Below are positions 7,047 through 9,384 of a stretch of DNA of 9,384 bases, piece by piece. The first letter of the stretch is position 1. Each line of letters starts with the position of its first letter. Source of the DNA: JANYCG01 sp031428695. GTDB lineage: Bacteria; Pseudomonadota; Gammaproteobacteria; Burkholderiales; Burkholderiaceae_C. Below the pieces are notes generated by a model. That model searched no databases. It saw nothing but the letters and a program-made list of their open reading frames with translations, and had not been told where the DNA came from. The DNA lies in the NCBI GenBank assembly GCA_031428695.1, contig JANOYE010000264.1, positions 1 through 9,384 on the forward strand. The letters run 5' to 3'. A program made the translations under genes and the position numbers.

Positions 7047-7095
7047 GGCGAAGCGGCTCATCCCTTTGGTCAGCTTGCCACCAGCCGAGCCCACC

Positions 7096-7839
7096 ATGAC
7101 CAACACCGCCAAAAAACCCGCCACTTCGCAAAAAACGCCCGCCAAAACGCCCGCCAAAGCGGCCACGACTGCCCGTGCGACACAGCCCGCGCCCGCCAAT
7201 GCGCCCGACCCCGCCGCAGCCGCTGTCATCACCGCCACCGGCTGGCTGCACACCGCGCGTTTCCTCACGACCGCGCCCGAGTTGCATTTTTTGCCCGCGC
7301 TGGATGTGCCAGAAATCGCTTTTGTCGGCCGCTCCAACGCCGGCAAATCGACCTGCATCAACGTGTTGACGCAACAAAAGCAGCTCGCTTTCGCCTCCAA
7401 AAAACCGGGCCGCACGCAACACATCAACCTGTTTTCACTCGGCAAACAAGGCGTGACAGACGCCGTCCTGGCCGACTTGCCCGGCTACGGCTACGCGGCC
7501 GTGCCCAAGGCCGACAAAATCCGCTGGCAGCAGGTGATGGCCAATTATCTGGTGACCCGCGAGAACCTCAAAGGCATCGTGCTGATGTGTGACCCGCGCC
7601 ACGGCCTGACTGAGCTGGACGAAATCTTGCTGGATGTGGTTCGCCCGCGCGTCGCCGAAGGGCTGAAGTTTTTGGTGATTTTGACCAAGGCCGACAAACT
7701 CAACCGCAACGAGCAGACCAAAGCCTTGTCGATCATGAACCTGCAGGCTGGCGGCGGTGAAGTGCGGCTGTTTTCAGCGACCAAGAGGACGGGCGTGGAA
7801 GACGTGTCGCAGTTGTTGTGGAAGTGGGTGCATCCATAA
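7096..7839 (+). CDS. engB: EngB (YihA/YsxC), ribosome-biogenesis GTP-binding protein
   Basis: EngB is an essential TRAFAC-class GTPase needed for late assembly of the 50S subunit. From this ATG the protein has 247 residues. G motifs: G1 GRSNAGKS at 78-85, G2 threonine in GRTQ (T107), G3 DLPGYGYA at 127-134, G4 TKAD at 197-200 and G5 SATK at 227-230; GYGYA after G3 is diagnostic of the family. The core starts near ATGWLHTARFL (46-56). About 45 residues of Lys/Ala/Pro/Thr-rich sequence precede it and make the protein longer than the ~200-210 residues of E. coli or Bacillus. Start choice: the frame is open further upstream, and an ATG at 7045 would add 17 residues, but it coincides with a good -10 hexamer. 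The Shine-Dalgarno before the chosen ATG is poor. Standing alone between a divergent promoter and an AT-rich gap, it is probably monocistronic. Confidence 0.95.
   Translation: MTNTAKKPATSQKTPAKTPAKAATTARATQPAPANAPDPAAAAVITATGWLHTARFLTTAPELHFLPALDVPEIAFVGRSNAGKSTCINVLTQQKQLAFASKKPGRTQHINLFSLGKQGVTDAVLADLPGYGYAAVPKADKIRWQQVMANYLVTRENLKGIVLMCDPRHGLTELDEILLDVVRPRVAEGLKFLVILTKADKLNRNEQTKALSIMNLQAGGGEVRLFSATKRTGVEDVSQLLWKWVHP
7132..7155 (+). repeat. 12-bp tandem repeat in the engB N-terminal extension
   Basis: Two perfect adjacent copies of AAAACGCCCGCC encode KTPAKTPA in the basic, proline-rich leader of EngB. A related AAAACCCGCC lies about 20 bases before them. Like the repeat in cytochrome c4 it is in frame, so copy-number change would only alter the length of a disordered tail. 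Confidence 0.7.
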
Positions 7840-7840
7840 T

Positions 7841-7980
7841 TTCTTATTTTATACAAAAATATAACAAATATTTTGCCTATAAGTCACATTAAATATCAGT
7901 AGTTAGGTATCTTTAGTATAATAAAATTGTATATTAATTAGTCATATTTTAAGTAAATATTATAAATTAACGTGAATTAT
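7841..7980. other. AT-rich intergenic stretch between engB and the dioxygenase gene
   Basis: Counting by hand, 23 of 140 bases are G or C (about 16%), against GC-rich coding sequence on both sides; the change is abrupt at the engB stop. The stretch holds a weak inverted repeat, AAAATAT (7856-7862) with ATATTTT (7868-7874), that could help end engB transcripts. It also has a perfect TATAAT (7917-7922), about 100 bases before the next ATG, with no recognisable -35. No ORF or tRNA is seen. It could be a promoter or silencer-protein binding region, or the scar of an insertion. Confidence 0.8.
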
Positions 7981-8024
7981 CTCTGCCATCAAGCGCGTTT
8001 TTCACCCTTTGAAGACCGTCTTTC

Positions 8025-8891
8025 ATGATCCTCGACACCCGCCATCACATCGCGCAGATTCAAAAGAACGGTTACACCGTCATTGAAGATTTCCTGAGCG
8101 CGCAACAACTCGCAGAGACCCGCCGCGTGCTCGCGCTCTACCTGGAAACCCACGCCGGGCGCAACAACTTTGAAGGCCTGCGCACCGAGCGCGTCTACAC
8201 CCTGGTGGCGCGCGCCCGCGTGTTTTGGGACATCGTGCTCGACGCCCGAATCATGGCCTTGTGCGAGCACTTCCTCTTGCCCAACTTCCTGCTCACCGCC
8301 TCACAGGCCATTCGCATCAACCCCGGCGAAGCGGCGCAGCCCTTCCACAGCGACGACTCCTTCTACCACTTGCCGCACCCTCGGCAGATGATTTCGCTCT
8401 CCACCATCGTCGCGGTGGACGATTTCACGTTGGATAACGGCGCCACCAACCTGATTCCCGGCAGCCACCTGTGGGACGACGCCAAACGCGCCGAGATGTA
8501 TTCGTTCGCCACCGGTTCGGGCGGCAAAAAGGCCGATGCCGCGCTGCAAGGCCAGGCCATCAGCGCCGTCATGCCCGCTGGCGCGTGCCTCGTCTTCAGC
8601 GGCACCTTGATCCACCGTGGCGGCCAAAACCAGAGCAACGCCCCACGCCTGGCGTTCTCCAACCAATACTGCCAGCCCTGGGCGCGCCAGCAAGAAAACT
8701 TCATCCTCGGTGTGCCGCAAGAAGTCGCGAGCCGGATGCCCGCGCGCCTGCAAGAACTGCTCGGTTACTCGATCCACCCGCCCTTCATCGGCCAGCTCAC
8801 TGCCAGCCACCCCGTTAAGGCGCTGGCGCCGGACTACGTGAACCGCGTGACGGCGCAGGCGGCGGCGGTGGGAGCGAAGTTGCCGCAGTAG
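8025..8891 (+). CDS. Phytanoyl-CoA dioxygenase (PhyH) family Fe(II)/2-oxoglutarate oxygenase
   Basis: The family couples 2-oxoglutarate decarboxylation to hydroxylation of small molecules. The 288-residue protein shows the double-stranded beta-helix signature: iron ligands H108 and D110 in PFHSDDSFY, the distal iron ligand H197 in LIHRGGQN, and R208 (APRLAFSNQY) in position to bind the 2-oxoglutarate carboxylate. The N terminus, QKNGYTVIEDFLSAQQLAETRRVL, is the standard PhyH opening, and DNGATNLIPGSHLW (137-150) is a typical loop. All catalytic residues are present, so it should be active, but substrate cannot be read from sequence; many bacterial homologues have no assigned substrate. The ATG is preceded by a GAAG about 10 bases upstream, a weak ribosome site. 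It stands alone: the AT-rich gap lies ahead, and a convergent antitoxin gene ends 16 bases past its stop with no clear terminator between. Confidence 0.9.
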   Translation: MILDTRHHIAQIQKNGYTVIEDFLSAQQLAETRRVLALYLETHAGRNNFEGLRTERVYTLVARARVFWDIVLDARIMALCEHFLLPNFLLTASQAIRINPGEAAQPFHSDDSFYHLPHPRQMISLSTIVAVDDFTLDNGATNLIPGSHLWDDAKRAEMYSFATGSGGKKADAALQGQAISAVMPAGACLVFSGTLIHRGGQNQSNAPRLAFSNQYCQPWARQQENFILGVPQEVASRMPARLQELLGYSIHPPFIGQLTASHPVKALAPDYVNRVTAQAAAVGAKLPQ

Positions 8892-8907
8892 GGCACAAGC
8901 ATTGGCG

Positions 8908-9153
8908 TCAATCGATCGTCCAACGATCCTCAGGCGCAGGATTTTTGTCGCCTACTTTTGCCCATGCCTTGTCGGCTTTTGTTTTGGTGGTTTGGCTACT
9001 GCGTCGCTCAAAAAAGTCGGCGGTTTCCATGGCGCTGATTTTTTCGGCGATAGCCACAACGAAAAACTGGTTCATGGTGGTGTCGTCTGCAGCGGCGATC
9101 CGCTTCGACGCGGCTTTGAGCGACTCTGGTAGCCGAAGTGCATAACTGCTCAT
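8908..9153 (-). CDS. Ribbon-helix-helix (HicB/Arc-like) antitoxin, second gene of a toxin-antitoxin pair
   Basis: This 81-residue protein has the pattern of a ribbon-helix-helix DNA-binding antitoxin: a short strand (SYALRLP, 3-9), helix A (10-21), a turn, and helix B beginning at TMNQFFVVAIAEKIS (26-40). The later region (about 50-81) is polar and charged, fitting a toxin-binding tail that folds on its partner. It would neutralise the toxin and, as a dimer, probably repress the module. Its ATG overlaps the toxin stop as ATGA, and AAAGGA lies 6 bases upstream within the toxin gene, so it can be translated well by itself. The assignment rests on fold pattern and the PIN neighbour; a stand-alone regulator is the alternative. 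It is convergent with the dioxygenase gene. Confidence 0.78.
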   Translation of the reverse strand: MSSYALRLPESLKAASKRIAAADDTTMNQFFVVAIAEKISAMETADFFERRSSQTTKTKADKAWAKVGDKNPAPEDRWTID

Positions 9154-9384
9154 GACGTTTTTCCTTTTCTGGCAGATTTTGACAGGTGAAAATGTTGAAA
9201 TGTTTGTCCCGGATTGAGCACCGGAATTCCAAAATTAGCGGCGGGCGCGAAGTCGCGCAGGTTGTACGTCACGATGGCGTCCGCGCCAGCATTCACGGCG
9301 GCCTCCAGCACCATTTCATCCGACGGATCGCGCAACTGCGGTCGCCACTGGTAGTGCGTGGCCACCGGCAAGATGTGGCCAGCC
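9150..9384 (-). CDS. PIN-domain toxin, C-terminal part (5' end outside window)
   Basis: Only the last 77 residues are present; the frame stays open to the window edge. WRPQLRDPSDEMVLEAAVNAGADAIVTYNLRDF (13-45 of the fragment) is the signature of the PIN-family putative toxins grouped as COG1569: the acidic RDPSDE stretch supplies metal ligands, and the Asp of LRDF another. These proteins are Mg-dependent ribonucleases that cleave tRNA or mRNA when not held by the antitoxin. NFGIPVLNPGQTF is the usual strand after the core, followed by a basic tail (SKSARKGKTS). The gene lies upstream of its antitoxin with a 4-base overlap, the reverse of the usual VapBC order. The N-terminal catalytic Asp and the module promoter are outside the window, so activity cannot be judged. 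Confidence 0.8.
   Translation of the reverse strand, partial: AGHILPVATHYQWRPQLRDPSDEMVLEAAVNAGADAIVTYNLRDFAPAANFGIPVLNPGQTFQHFHLSKSARKGKTS

Noticed and set aside
6826..7095. Upstream in-frame extension of engB, including the ATG at 7045
   Set aside because: It overlaps the cytochrome c4 coding region antisense and has c4-shadow Ala/Ser repeats; the ATG at 7045 lies on the likely -10 element.
7856..7874. Strong engB terminator in the AT-rich gap
   Set aside because: AAAATAT/ATATTTT has only A-T pairs, too weak to call a terminator by itself; kept as a comment in the AT-rich entry.
7841..7980. CRISPR array, tRNA or insertion-sequence end in the AT-rich gap
   Set aside because: No regularly spaced repeats, no cloverleaf arms, no paired terminal inverted repeats or target duplication were seen.
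8301..8810. Minus-strand open frame of 169 residues opposite the dioxygenase gene
   Set aside because: Antisense shadow; the plus-strand frame carries the complete PhyH motifs.

Overview
The window looks like a chromosomal segment of a GC-rich betaproteobacterium, most likely of the Comamonadaceae or a close relative. The evidence is protein-level: a System II (ResB/CcsB) cytochrome c maturation pair, a diheme cytochrome c4, an MsrP/MsrQ pair and EngB, all strongly betaproteobacterial in sequence and arranged as I recall from that group. The genus cannot be fixed by eye.

Layout. At the left edge lies the 3' part of lysA (+), the last enzyme of lysine biosynthesis. It converges on a long minus-strand block read from right to left: cytochrome c4, resB, ccsB, msrP, msrQ. 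A strong intrinsic terminator separates cytochrome c4 from resB. resB and ccsB overlap by an ATGA, and msrP and msrQ are 12 bases apart. Divergent from cytochrome c4 is engB (+), a GTPase for 50S ribosome assembly. Beyond engB comes a sharply AT-rich gap (23 G+C in 140 bases), then a PhyH-type Fe(II)/2-oxoglutarate dioxygenase gene (+). The right edge holds a minus-strand PIN-toxin/antitoxin pair, with the toxin gene first and cut by the window end.

How the genes fit together. ResB and CcsB export heme and attach it to CXXCH motifs of periplasmic cytochromes. The neighbouring cytochrome c4 (two CXXCH sites) is an obvious client. MsrP is a Tat-exported molybdoenzyme and MsrQ its heme b membrane partner; together they repair oxidised methionines in periplasmic proteins. 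The block is therefore an envelope redox and respiration cluster. lysA and engB are housekeeping flanks. The part right of engB looks accessory: composition shifts, the dioxygenase has no obvious pathway partner, and a toxin-antitoxin module follows.

No clearly undescribed system is visible. The best leads are the AT-rich junction with the orphan dioxygenase and toxin-first module behind it, and the terminator abutting a resB start that has no Shine-Dalgarno.
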